From: an uncultured Erysipelotrichaceae bacterium
GTDB lineage: Bacteria; Bacillota_I; Bacilli_A; RFN20; CAG-826
Reading direction: 5' to 3'
DNA length: 64,000 nt
Assembly: GCA_902791935.1 (NCBI GenBank)
Contig: CADAXQ010000005.1
Coordinates: 1 to 64,000, forward strand
This document shows positions 50,722 to 59,502 of the stretch, piece after piece. The notes below the pieces were generated by a model. The model had not been told where the DNA came from. It searched no databases and saw only the letters and a list, made by a program, of their open reading frames with translations. The translations under genes and the position numbers were made by a program. Position 1 is the stretch's first letter, and each line of letters opens with the position of its first letter.

Positions 50722-51621
50722 ATGGATAAGAATCGCACTATAGAACCAACAAAAGTCTTTACGGAAGATGAGTCTCTTTATCCTTATGAGCAAGCTAGAA
50801 GTTACATCATTGCCTATGAGTTTAGCCCTCTGCATTGCCATGACTTTATTGAGTTTTTCTATGTGATAAGAGGCAATTCCGATCATTTGAATAACGGAAA
50901 AGAGCAGACCATTATGCCTGGAGATGCGTTTCTTTTCCCGCTAGGAATCAGCCATCGCTTTCTGTCTCCCGATCAAAACTTCTTACATCGTGACATCATA
51001 TTCCGAAAAGACTTTTTCAAGCAGATGTGTGATTTCTATCAGCCTGGGCTATACGAGAAGTTTTCCACCAGCAAAGAAGTCTTTTATTCGCGGATTTCTT
51101 CTCATCGAATCTCTCAATTCGAGTATTTTGGAACTCGGTTGTCTAAATTTGACCAAAGCGAGGGAAGAAGAGGGATAGAGAAGATGTTGGCGTCTTTGGT
51201 GATTGCCTTGTTGCTTGAAAAGGGGAATGATGCGTTTTCCACTTCTTCTCATAATCCCAATTGGATTAACTTGCTGATTACGGTTTTGTCCACCGCTGAA
51301 AACTTCAATGTGCCCTTATCCGTTCTTCTAAAGCACTTTGACTATTCGCCTCAATACATCATGCGTACCTTTAAGAAGTACACAGGGGTAACGTTAACGG
51401 AGTTCTTTAACAGCCAAAAGTTGTTACAAGCTCATTTCTTATTAGAGAATACCGCGTTGCCAATCAAGGCGATTGCCGAGCAATGTGGTTTTGATGATTT
51501 GGTCTATTTTTACCATCGTTATAAGCGGGAATTCGAAGAATCCCCCAAGCAAACGAGACTTGCCATCAACGGGAAAATTTCTAAAACTTACGTGAAAAAC
51601 GGATCGAATGAGCAAAAATAG
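50722..51621 (+). CDS. AraC-family transcriptional regulator
   Basis: A 299-residue regulator: N-terminal cupin sugar-sensing domain (~25-110, FSPLHCHDFIEFFYVIRG, PGDAFLFPLGISHRF) and C-terminal double helix-turn-helix (~190-285, DYSPQYIMRTFKKYTGVTLT and AIAEQCGFDDLVYFYHRYKR). It is divergent from the sugar transporter/hydrolase operon and is probably its regulator, responding to a sugar. No Shine-Dalgarno site is visible. Confidence 0.9.
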   Translation: MDKNRTIEPTKVFTEDESLYPYEQARSYIIAYEFSPLHCHDFIEFFYVIRGNSDHLNNGKEQTIMPGDAFLFPLGISHRFLSPDQNFLHRDIIFRKDFFKQMCDFYQPGLYEKFSTSKEVFYSRISSHRISQFEYFGTRLSKFDQSEGRRGIEKMLASLVIALLLEKGNDAFSTSSHNPNWINLLITVLSTAENFNVPLSVLLKHFDYSPQYIMRTFKKYTGVTLTEFFNSQKLLQAHFLLENTALPIKAIAEQCGFDDLVYFYHRYKREFEESPKQTRLAINGKISKTYVKNGSNEQK

Positions 51622-51681
51622 CTAATGGTTTAAATGCAATCGTGCTGTTTTTGTCGCCTCATCAAATGATATTTTATTATG

Positions 51682-52153
51682 AGTATCTATATTTGATACT
51701 TTAAGCAAAGTTTTCTTATTTTTATTCGATAAATGGCTTGTTTTGTTTTTTATTTTTTGCCACTTTTTCAATGAAATGACGTTGTTTTTATGCAGGCAAA
51801 CGTCGCTGTTTTTTAACAGTATCTATTTTTGATACTTATATAAAAGTTTGCGTGATTTCATTCGATGAAACGCCGACTTTTATTTTCGCTTTTTGCCATT
51901 TCTAACCAAACAATTCATTTGCGGGTACATTCGTTATTCAATTCAGAAAAAGACTATGTAAGACTCCTACTTTAAACTTAGTCCATATATTGAGTAACTT
52001 TCAAATAGGATTTCCAAGCGGATTAGCATGCAATGAGATACGCTGCGATTTATCACATATTTTTATCGTATCTATTTTTGATACTTATCTAAAAGTTATG
52101 CTTTATTTATTCGATAAATAGCCGTTTTTAATTTTGTATTTTCAGTCATTTTT
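51682..52153 (+). repeat. Three direct copies of an ~85-bp repeat upstream of the DUF4143 ATPase
   Basis: Copies at about 51682-51765, 51818-51901 and 52068-52153. Each starts with a small palindrome GTATC-TATTTTT-GATAC, then AAAAGTT-like sequence, a second palindrome TTTATTCGATAAA, and ends TTTTATTTT then TTTTTTGCCATTT (with variation). Two more copies lie downstream of the gene. Spacers of 53 and 166 bp differ in length and sequence. No coding content. Confidence 0.85.
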
Positions 52154-52275
52154 ATGGAAAACAACCGAAAGATAATCCCGTATGTATCACTGATATATTG
52201 GGTCCAAAAAGTTCAAATTAATTCATCTAATTTTAAACTTAGTCCATATATTGACTAACTTTCAAGTAGAATTTA
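51971..52275 (+). repeat. Second repeat: two ~37-bp copies
   Basis: TTTAAACTTAGTCCATATAT and the following TGA-TAACTTTCAA-TAG segment occur at 51971-52010 and 52232-52272 with three or so differences. The second copy ends just before the ATPase ribosome site. Each copy follows one of the ~85-bp repeats, so a larger ~260-bp segment may have duplicated. Confidence 0.75.
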
Positions 52276-52302
52276 AAATTCAAGCAAAGAAGGAATTGCT
52301 CA

Positions 52303-53595
52303 ATGAAGATAAAAAGAGATCGGTATCTGAAGCAATTGATTGCCAAACAATGGAACGGTCAGATCAAGATTATCACCGGCATTAGACGATGCGGGAAAAG
52401 CGTCCTGCTTTTTGATTTGTTCCGAGATTATCTCCTTCAAAATGGTGTGAAGGGAACGAACATCATCTCCCTCGCGCTCGACGATAACGCCAATAAGAAT
52501 TACCGCAATCCAGACGTCCTCTCTCAATATGTCTTAAATCTTTGTTCGGACCAAAGCCAGAAATATTACGTTCTGTTGGATGAAATCCAATACGCAATTA
52601 CCAAGGAGGAGCTCCGAAATACGCAAACTCCGGTAGAGCTTTATGGTGTTCTTGTCGGTTTTCTGAATCGGAAGAATATTGATGTCTATATTACCGGCAG
52701 TAACTCAAGGCTCCTTTCGTCAGACATCCGAACCGAATTCCGTGGCCGCGGGGATAAAATCCACGTATATCCCCTTTCTTTCCAGGAATATTTTGAAGCA
52801 TCCGGGCTCGATAAATGGGATGCCTACAATGAATATATCCTTTACGGCGGGATGCCAAGACTCCTTCAACTTGGCGACGACACTGAAAAATACAATTACC
52901 TGGATGGGCTTTTTGAAGAAATCTACTTTAGAGATATTGAAGAACGATATCAAATCAGACTGCCAAATGTATTAAGAAGCTTAACGGATGATCTTTGCTC
53001 TTCTGTTGGTTCTCTCACGAATGCGGCCAAGATTGCTGCCTCCGTGAATACGCATTTCAAAGTGAACACCAATAGTATGACGATATCCCAATACCTCTCT
53101 TATTTAGAAGACAGCTTCCTCTTTTCCAGAGCGCAGCGTTACGACGTGAAAGGAAAGAGATATTTTGAGTATCCCTCCAAATACTATTGCACCGATATCG
53201 GATTAAGAAATATTCGCATCGGCCTTCGACAACAAGAAGAAAGCCACATTCTCGAAAATCTTATTTATAACGAACTTTGCATTCGCGGCTACGCCGTTGA
53301 TGTGGGGTTAGTCACCGTAGTAGAGACAAACCAAGAAGGCAAGCAATCGCAAAAAGGACTAGAAGTTGATTTCATCGCTCACCTGGGCCCGAAACAGTAT
53401 TACATCCAAGTTGCGTTAAATATGGATGACGAGGAAAAGCAGAGAAAGGAACTCAGACCACTGTTAGCAATTCACGATTCCTTCCGCAAAGTTGTGATTT
53501 CCAAATCCTATGGCAAAAGCTGGGTGGATGAACAAGGGATCCTACGTTTAAACGTCATTGATTTTCTCTTGGATGAGCACGCCCTTGATCGGTAG
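52303..53595 (+). CDS. AAA_14/DUF4143 ATPase
   Basis: A 430-residue intact protein. AAA_14 ATPase domain with P-loop GIRRCGKSVLLFDL near residue 26, Walker B YYVLLDEIQY near 88 and sensor VYITGSNSRLLSSDI near 128. A helical middle part leads to the C-terminal DUF4143 fold with LEVDFIAHLGPKQYYIQVAL (PD-(D/E)xK-like strand order, Asp and Gln in place of a full nuclease triad). Function of the family is not established; such genes are common, often in accessory DNA. AAGGAA precedes the ATG. Flanked on both sides by the ~85-bp repeats. Confidence 0.92.
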   Translation: MKIKRDRYLKQLIAKQWNGQIKIITGIRRCGKSVLLFDLFRDYLLQNGVKGTNIISLALDDNANKNYRNPDVLSQYVLNLCSDQSQKYYVLLDEIQYAITKEELRNTQTPVELYGVLVGFLNRKNIDVYITGSNSRLLSSDIRTEFRGRGDKIHVYPLSFQEYFEASGLDKWDAYNEYILYGGMPRLLQLGDDTEKYNYLDGLFEEIYFRDIEERYQIRLPNVLRSLTDDLCSSVGSLTNAAKIAASVNTHFKVNTNSMTISQYLSYLEDSFLFSRAQRYDVKGKRYFEYPSKYYCTDIGLRNIRIGLRQQEESHILENLIYNELCIRGYAVDVGLVTVVETNQEGKQSQKGLEVDFIAHLGPKQYYIQVALNMDDEEKQRKELRPLLAIHDSFRKVVISKSYGKSWVDEQGILRLNVIDFLLDEHALDR

Positions 53596-53710
53596 ATTTG
53601 TTTTCTTGCGGCCATAAAAGCGATATTCCAGCAACAGCAATGCTTGCTGGGTGCTTTTCCTGTCGTCTTTCGTTTGATGGATGGTTCATTTTTTTGACGT
53701 CTTATTTCAT

Positions 53711-53931
53711 AGTATCTAATATTGATACTTTATTATAAGTTTTGACTTATTTATTCGATAAATAGCCATTTTTTATTTTCTTTTTTTGCCATTTATTTAG
53801 ATATGATGACTGAAAATAATTACTGCCAAAGACAATTCATTTTCATAGTATCTATTTTTGATACTTATCTATAAGTTTATATATTTTTATTCGATAAACA
53901 GCCAACTTTTATTTTTATTTTTTGCCATTTT
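53711..53931 (+). repeat. Two further copies of the ~85-bp repeat downstream of the ATPase
   Basis: Copies at about 53711-53793 and 53847-53931, same orientation and internal order as the three upstream (GTATC/GATAC palindrome, TTATTCGATAAA, TTTTTTGCCATTT). The palindrome of the first reads AGTATCTAATATTGATACTT. Confidence 0.85.
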
Positions 53932-53947
53932 TTGACAAATTCAGTCA

Positions 53948-53996
53948 TAAAAAGAGGCACGAATCAAATGAATCGTTCCATTCAACTCGTGCCTCT
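53948..53996 (-). terminator. Terminator of the GH5 operon
   Basis: AGAGGCACGA and TCGTGCCTCT are perfect 10-bp arms (53953-53962, 53987-53996) with a further internal stem, followed on the minus strand by five T. Confidence 0.82.
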
Positions 53997-54012
53997 AATG
54001 GGGGGAGCGACC

Positions 54013-56169
54013 TTACGCGTTCACATTACGCCAAAGGATGTTTAATTCACAAATGGACCACCAGTTATTGGTCTCATGAGGACCTTTTAAGGTGATTTTG
54101 ACATATCGGGCTGTCTGAGGGGTGCTTGGTAAGAGCACCATCTTTGTCCCAAAGCCAATGCCTACATTATTGAGCTCAATTGTACTGAAATTCACTCCGT
54201 CAAAAGAGGAAGACACTTCATAGGATCCCGGATAATCCTCTTGATAACCAAGCATCTCAATCTTGTCGAAGTTCTCGTTTTGGCCGAAGTCGACCATCAG
54301 CCATTGCCCGGCCGCTTGAGCCACGCCACTGCTCCATCGTGTAGAAGCAATGCCGTCTTTTAAGAACGAAAGGGGATAGATATAAGGAAGAGATGCTGTA
54401 TTTGATGCACTAAGCTTCCAACCGCTCCGGTCTAGCGCAACATAAGGATGGTTAGTACTGCCATCAGCCCTCGCTGAAACAAGACGAACTAAGGCAGCGT
54501 TTTCTTGGAAATGCGAAGTTTGGCATGCGCCCCATAAGGATTGAATCCGGCTATAAGAGTCATGCAATAAATCTGGTTCTTCGCCATCAAACGTATTGTA
54601 GTAACCCCAGTTTCCGCCGCCAGAGTCATAAATCGTCCCGCGAACTTTGTACGCCCAATTTGTCCAGGAAATACCATTCCGATTTAAATCCGATAAAAAG
54701 TCGTCCCATACGTCGGAGAAGTAATAAAGACAGAATTCACCAACCAGCAAAGGAACGTTCCACTGGGTTTGAATCTGGCTCATCGTAGAAACCGTATTGT
54801 TCGCGAGCTGTTTTTGAGAGGACCAGTCTTTTGGATGATCCATGTCATAGGGATGTTTTTCAAACATATAGTTCGTCCAAGTTGCCCGTTCTGGCCGATT
54901 GGTGGCAACGCTCCAGTCCATAAATTCTTCGAAAATCACGATATGGTTGGTATCAATCGCACGGACAGTTTGATAAATGCGGTCGTAGAATCCGTATTTC
55001 AAATCTTCATAGGCAGCATTGGTATCAAAATTCAAGACGGGTTCATTCAACAAGCCATAAGCACCTACGGTTGGGTTGTCTTTATAACGTGTTGCCAAGG
55101 CGCTCCAAATGTTTAACACCACGTTTTGGTTCCAAGCTACGGTTGCGGTATCCCCGGCGTATAACTTGGTGGGCACTGGGCTTGCTTCGCCACAACTTGC
55201 CCAGCAATTATCGCCACCCGGTGCCCCATGGAAATCAATCAAGACATAGATGCCGTATTGTGCGCATTGTTGAATCGCCCAATCGAGTTTGGCAAAGCCA
55301 TTGTTGCTGTCGGTACGGAACGTTCCGTCTGGGTGCATAAAATCCATCCAATACACAGGAACCCGCACAAAATTCATGTTCATGGAGGCAATCTTGGCGA
55401 TATCGCTGGCTTGGATCCATGCGTTTTGATAGGTAGCAAACAATTGATTCGTTGCGTCCTCTCCGAAACGTCTAAATAATGTGGTACGTACGTGATATTC
55501 ATCGCCCATACACAAGCTGATGTTCGCAACCGTCCACCATTGACCGTCCTCAGAAGATTGCGAAGGACGTATCGCAAAATATTTCGCAAGCTGTGGGCCC
55601 ATATCCAGCACGACGATGCCTTCGCTAGAACGCGAATCATCAATTTTTAAGCTGGAAGGAGAAAACCAATTGGTCCAATCCTGACTAAGCCATACCGTGC
55701 CGCCGCGAAGATAATCGCCAACGTGATTGGGGCCGGTTTCCACGACGATTTTTTCAACGTAACGAGCTTCGTCAAGTTCAATCAATAACTCAGAGCCGTC
55801 CGCCGTTTGGGCAACCCCAGACTGCCAATAAGTAGATAAGTCATTGACGGTGTGGCCATCGACAACTTTTGTGTCAATCGCATTTGAAGCGCTTAGATCG
55901 CCATAGGTGGAGGAAGGAGTAATTTTTGTGTACTGCTGATGGTCTAGTTCACCATAACCAACAGGACCCATCCACCCTTCTTGCATTAACCATCCACCAA
56001 AATTGGTGCCCCGGAATGTGATGGCGTTTCCGTTGGCATCTTTAATTTGACTGCCGTCGGTATGTAACATGGTTTGGGTGGCGCTGGCAACTACTTTTTG
56101 AGGTGCGGGTACTTCATAGGAAAGGAGAGGGAAAATCATCAACGCAAGCGCTTTTAAGATTCTTTTCAT
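54013..56169 (-). CDS. Secreted GH5-type glycosidase with two discoidin-like domains
   Basis: About 718 residues from the ATG at 56169 (AAGGA upstream; longer frame to 56307 rejected). Signal peptide, then a BglC-type GH5 barrel starting ITFRGTNFGGWLMQEGWMG. An F5/8 type C (discoidin, CBM32-like) domain of ~130 residues interrupts the barrel after its first segment (ASNAIDTKVVDGHTV to NISLCMGDE). The catalytic pair appears in YGLLNEPVLN (acid/base) and LLVGEFCLYY (nucleophile). A second discoidin domain closes the C-terminus. No membrane anchor. A beta-glucan substrate is inferred from the family. Confidence 0.88.
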   Translation of the reverse strand: MKRILKALALMIFPLLSYEVPAPQKVVASATQTMLHTDGSQIKDANGNAITFRGTNFGGWLMQEGWMGPVGYGELDHQQYTKITPSSTYGDLSASNAIDTKVVDGHTVNDLSTYWQSGVAQTADGSELLIELDEARYVEKIVVETGPNHVGDYLRGGTVWLSQDWTNWFSPSSLKIDDSRSSEGIVVLDMGPQLAKYFAIRPSQSSEDGQWWTVANISLCMGDEYHVRTTLFRRFGEDATNQLFATYQNAWIQASDIAKIASMNMNFVRVPVYWMDFMHPDGTFRTDSNNGFAKLDWAIQQCAQYGIYVLIDFHGAPGGDNCWASCGEASPVPTKLYAGDTATVAWNQNVVLNIWSALATRYKDNPTVGAYGLLNEPVLNFDTNAAYEDLKYGFYDRIYQTVRAIDTNHIVIFEEFMDWSVATNRPERATWTNYMFEKHPYDMDHPKDWSSQKQLANNTVSTMSQIQTQWNVPLLVGEFCLYYFSDVWDDFLSDLNRNGISWTNWAYKVRGTIYDSGGGNWGYYNTFDGEEPDLLHDSYSRIQSLWGACQTSHFQENAALVRLVSARADGSTNHPYVALDRSGWKLSASNTASLPYIYPLSFLKDGIASTRWSSGVAQAAGQWLMVDFGQNENFDKIEMLGYQEDYPGSYEVSSSFDGVNFSTIELNNVGIGFGTKMVLLPSTPQTARYVKITLKGPHETNNWWSICELNILWRNVNA

Positions 56170-56191
56170 ACGTTTCCTTTCTTGGATCCAA

Positions 56192-57703
56192 CTAATGCGG
56201 TTTATTGAGTTCCACCGACATGAGTCGTGACCCATCTTTTTCACTTTGGATGCGGAGGAGATGTTTAACGCCGCGAGATAAAAAGAATTGGTTTCCTTCC
56301 TTTCCATCGACGGTCACACGGAAGACGCCATCTCCATGAGGGACGATATCAACAAAGACTTCGGTTGGAGTGGATAGATGATAGATCAGTGCTTCTCCTG
56401 CTTCTAACGACACACACATCGCGTCTTCGGATGCAAAAGGTTCGCCGGCAGGGCAATGGAAGTTGGGTGCTCCTTGGTGGCCATCCAGGAAAGCAATCGA
56501 AACGGGGTCGGTTTCGCGGAAGAGGACGCCGCCATGACGCGGAGTATGGACTTCCCAGTCATCATAAGAGACGGCAGGAATCGTGGTGGATGGCAAACGA
56601 AGGCAGGCGGATGCGGTTTTATCTTGATATTCTGCGTGTTGAATGGAATCTAGAAGACCTTGTAATGCTTCTTTGCCATGCCTAGGAAATGGACCGCCTT
56701 GGGAATAGGATTCCATCTCGTTCCAATATGGCGGAACAGAGAAACACGAAAATCCATTGCGGTTCTCCATTTTCTTATAGGCCCAGAAGCACCACCCAAT
56801 CCCCTCCCTTTCTAGTAAAGGGAACGTTAAGGCATACCAATCGCGGTTGTTTTCTCCCGTCTCACCACACCATAAAGGGATGTTGAATTGTTTTTGAAAG
56901 GCAAGATAGTGGCTTAAGGATTCGCGGTCAGGGGCGTTCCAATACTTATGGAATTGAAATAATAGGTTGTCGTGCATTTCTTCGGGGCTAAGGCCACTTA
57001 ACGGCGCCAAATTAGTTGCCCAATGGCTGCCTTCTAATACCAACATGTGATGGGGATCAACCTCACGAATGGCGTGAACAAGCCTGCGGTATAACGGTAA
57101 TAACCGCGCTTCATAGGGGGAATACTCAGGTTTTAGTGGCTCGTTCAACAAATCGTAACCACCAACCCATTCTTCGGATTGATAACGTTCGGCCAAAGCT
57201 ACCCAAAGATGAACCAACTCGTCCTGATATTTCGGTTCCGTGAAAAGATGAGGAAAATCATCTGCCGTATCATCAATGTTGGCTCCGGTTTGCCCACCTG
57301 GTGCTGCATGACAGTCTAGAAACACAAAGAGATGGTGTTTCTTACCCCACTTTACGGCATCGTCTAAATGACGAATTTCTTCCGGAACCAAAGCACCATT
57401 CTTCCATAATCTTCGACTATTAAACGGAACTCGAACCGAATTTAGGCCCAAGCTAGCTACGTAACGGAAATCCTCTTCGGTGATAAAACAATCCTCATAA
57501 TGATGGAGAAAGGCTTCTTTTGCTTCTTCGCTACCCAGAATCTCTTGTATTAATGACTCGATGGTTCTACTTCGGTCATAAGGAGTAACCAAATTCCAAA
57601 GATACCCTTCTAAGTTTAACCAACCACCGAAACCGACCCCACGAAGGAGAACGGGTTGGTTTTCAAAATAGAGTCGTTTTTCTTTGGTGACCAAATATCC
57701 CAT
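56192..57703 (-). CDS. Cytoplasmic GH5-type glycosidase
   Basis: A 503-residue enzyme without signal peptide. BglC-type GH5 start LLRGVGFGGWLNLEGYLW, acid/base Glu188 in YDLLNEPL and nucleophile Glu281 in LWCGETGE. A ~140-residue beta-sandwich follows the barrel (~365-503). It would hydrolyse oligosaccharides brought in by the transporter encoded upstream, complementing the secreted relative encoded next. The two share the RG.(N/G)FGGWL opening, suggesting a common origin. Exo-beta-glucanase or beta-glucosidase activity is plausible but not shown. Confidence 0.88.
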   Translation of the reverse strand: MGYLVTKEKRLYFENQPVLLRGVGFGGWLNLEGYLWNLVTPYDRSRTIESLIQEILGSEEAKEAFLHHYEDCFITEEDFRYVASLGLNSVRVPFNSRRLWKNGALVPEEIRHLDDAVKWGKKHHLFVFLDCHAAPGGQTGANIDDTADDFPHLFTEPKYQDELVHLWVALAERYQSEEWVGGYDLLNEPLKPEYSPYEARLLPLYRRLVHAIREVDPHHMLVLEGSHWATNLAPLSGLSPEEMHDNLLFQFHKYWNAPDRESLSHYLAFQKQFNIPLWCGETGENNRDWYALTFPLLEREGIGWCFWAYKKMENRNGFSCFSVPPYWNEMESYSQGGPFPRHGKEALQGLLDSIQHAEYQDKTASACLRLPSTTIPAVSYDDWEVHTPRHGGVLFRETDPVSIAFLDGHQGAPNFHCPAGEPFASEDAMCVSLEAGEALIYHLSTPTEVFVDIVPHGDGVFRVTVDGKEGNQFFLSRGVKHLLRIQSEKDGSRLMSVELNKPH

Positions 57704-57707
57704 ACCC

Positions 57708-58550
57708 CTACCCTTTTAATGCCCCGCTGGTAATGCCGGCAAGAATTTTCTTTTGGAAGAAAAGATAGAAGATAATGACGGGTAATGCGCTTAATATCAA
57801 CGCGCTTAAGATGCTTGTCCAGTCGTTGCTATATTGCCCAAATAACGTATTGGTCGATAACAACAAGGTGTAGGTCTTACGATCGGATAACACGATTAAA
57901 GGAAGTAAGAAGTCATTCCAAATCCATAAGGCATTCGTAATGACAACCGTGGCCGTGATTGGCTTCAGCAACGGAAAGACAACATGGAAGAAGACTTGGA
58001 ACTTATTGCAACCGTCCACCAATGCTGCTTCTTCGATTTCGTAAGGAATGCCCTTCACAAAGCCATGATATAAGAAGATGGCCATGCTGACCCCTAAACC
58101 AGCATAAATCAAAGAAAGGCCGGCGAGAGAGTTCCGGAAATGGAATGCCGTCACGATCTTATAAAGCGGAATCATAATGGCACTAAAAGGAATCAGCATG
58201 GAAAAGATAAAGAATTTCAGGATGATGTTACTTAATTTGGTCTTGGTGCGGCATAGTGCCCACCCCGCCACGGAAGAGAAGGCAACAATCAAGAAGACGC
58301 CTAGCGCAGTTAAGAAAACCGTGTTGAGAAGACTACGACCATATTGCATCTTTTGATAGGCACGAACGTAGTTATCAAAGGTGGGGTGTTCGGAGAACGC
58401 TAAGATGTTGGTAAACAATTCTCCGTTGGTTTTGAAGGAATTGAGCAAAGCCATGTATAACGGGAAGAGCCAAAGCAGCAACGCGAGAACCAAAAAGACA
58501 TCAACTAAGACATAGCCCACACTAACGTGACGATAAGTGCGCCGTCTCAT
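57708..58550 (-). CDS. Sugar ABC transporter permease, MalG type
   Basis: A 280-residue CUT1 permease with six helices: LLLWLFPLYMALLNSFKTNG at the N-terminus and EAA loop EEAALVDGCNKFQVFFHVVF near residue 173. Overlaps the MalF-type gene by 4 bp (ATGA) with AGGAGG upstream. Part of the beta-glucan-type operon. Confidence 0.93.
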   Translation of the reverse strand: MRRRTYRHVSVGYVLVDVFLVLALLLWLFPLYMALLNSFKTNGELFTNILAFSEHPTFDNYVRAYQKMQYGRSLLNTVFLTALGVFLIVAFSSVAGWALCRTKTKLSNIILKFFIFSMLIPFSAIMIPLYKIVTAFHFRNSLAGLSLIYAGLGVSMAIFLYHGFVKGIPYEIEEAALVDGCNKFQVFFHVVFPLLKPITATVVITNALWIWNDFLLPLIVLSDRKTYTLLLSTNTLFGQYSNDWTSILSALILSALPVIIFYLFFQKKILAGITSGALKG

Positions 58551-59431
58551 AGGTCTTCCTCCTGCTTCTGCATGATGGAGAGTTGGACTAAGGTAACGAG
58601 CAGCACAATGAGGAAAAGCACCATGGATTTCGCGGTGGAATAACCAAACCGCGTATTCCCTTTAAACGCTTCTTCGTAAATATTGATGGCCACAGACTGC
58701 GTTGCCGTGCCTGGCCCACCACCCGTTAAGGTGTAAATAACGTCAAAGACCTGGAAACCGGAATTTAACGTCCAGAAGACGCAAATGGTGGCAGCCGGGC
58801 GAATTAAGGGCCGAACCACGTACCAAAACGTTTGAAAACTATTGCAGCCATCTAATTTGCTCGCTTCTTTTAAATCGCTTGGCACGCCTTGTAACCCGGC
58901 AATGTAGATGATCATCAGATAACCAACCGCGCCCCAACAACTCACGATCAAAATAGACCAAAACGAGTAATTGGGATCGCCCGTCCAAGAATGATCTAAG
59001 AACGTCCAATGCCAATTATCTGCCAAGTAATAGACCACTTTGGTGAAGATAAACATCCACATATAGCCCCCAATGACCATGGAAATCATGTTGGGCATAT
59101 AGAAGATGGTGCGTAACGCGCCGCGTAAATGGCGGCGGCTTTCAATCGCGACCGCCAGGATTAACGCCATCACATTCGCCATGACGACAAAAGCCGCAAC
59201 ATACTTTGCCGTGAAGCCAAGTGACCGCCAGAAATCGCTGTCAGACGCCATTTTTTGATAATTCGCAAAGCCAACAAAATCAAACGTCGGATTTAAACCA
59301 TTCCAGTTCGTTAACGAGTAATAGAACCCGGAAATCGCAGGGAAAAGCTTAAAAATAATGTAAACGGTGAGGGCAGGCAAGCAAAAAAGGAGAAGCATGA
59401 GGTTCGCTTTCCGTTGCATTTCTCGGTTCAT
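58547..59431 (-). CDS. Sugar ABC transporter permease, MalF type
   Basis: A 294-residue CUT1 permease with six helices and EAA loop KEASKLDGCNSFQTFWYVVR near residue 190, followed by the typical TGGGPGTATQS loop near 230. AAGGAGG precedes the start. Pairs with the MalG-type subunit; no ATPase gene in this operon, so a shared ATPase such as the one at 49015 is expected. Confidence 0.93.
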   Translation of the reverse strand: MNREMQRKANLMLLLFCLPALTVYIIFKLFPAISGFYYSLTNWNGLNPTFDFVGFANYQKMASDSDFWRSLGFTAKYVAAFVVMANVMALILAVAIESRRHLRGALRTIFYMPNMISMVIGGYMWMFIFTKVVYYLADNWHWTFLDHSWTGDPNYSFWSILIVSCWGAVGYLMIIYIAGLQGVPSDLKEASKLDGCNSFQTFWYVVRPLIRPAATICVFWTLNSGFQVFDVIYTLTGGGPGTATQSVAINIYEEAFKGNTRFGYSTAKSMVLFLIVLLVTLVQLSIMQKQEEDL

Positions 59432-59459
59432 ACTTCTCCTCCTTTTTGATATTGAGAAA

Positions 59460-59483
59460 GGGCCAGGCAGAATTGCCTGCCCC
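59460..59483 (-). promoter_or_regulatory. Intercistronic hairpin after the binding-protein gene
   Basis: GGGGCAGGCA and TGCCTGGCCC form a stable stem on the minus strand followed by TTTCTC, between the binding-protein and permease genes. Such hairpins commonly let the binding protein be made in excess by partial termination or by protecting the upstream mRNA. Confidence 0.65.
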
Positions 59484-59502
59484 TTCTATTTCGGTGATGA
59501 TG

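Noticed and set aside
51682-53931. Possible CRISPR array
   Set aside because: The repeat is ~85 bp, imperfect, with spacers of very different length and an ATPase gene in the middle; no cas genes are present.
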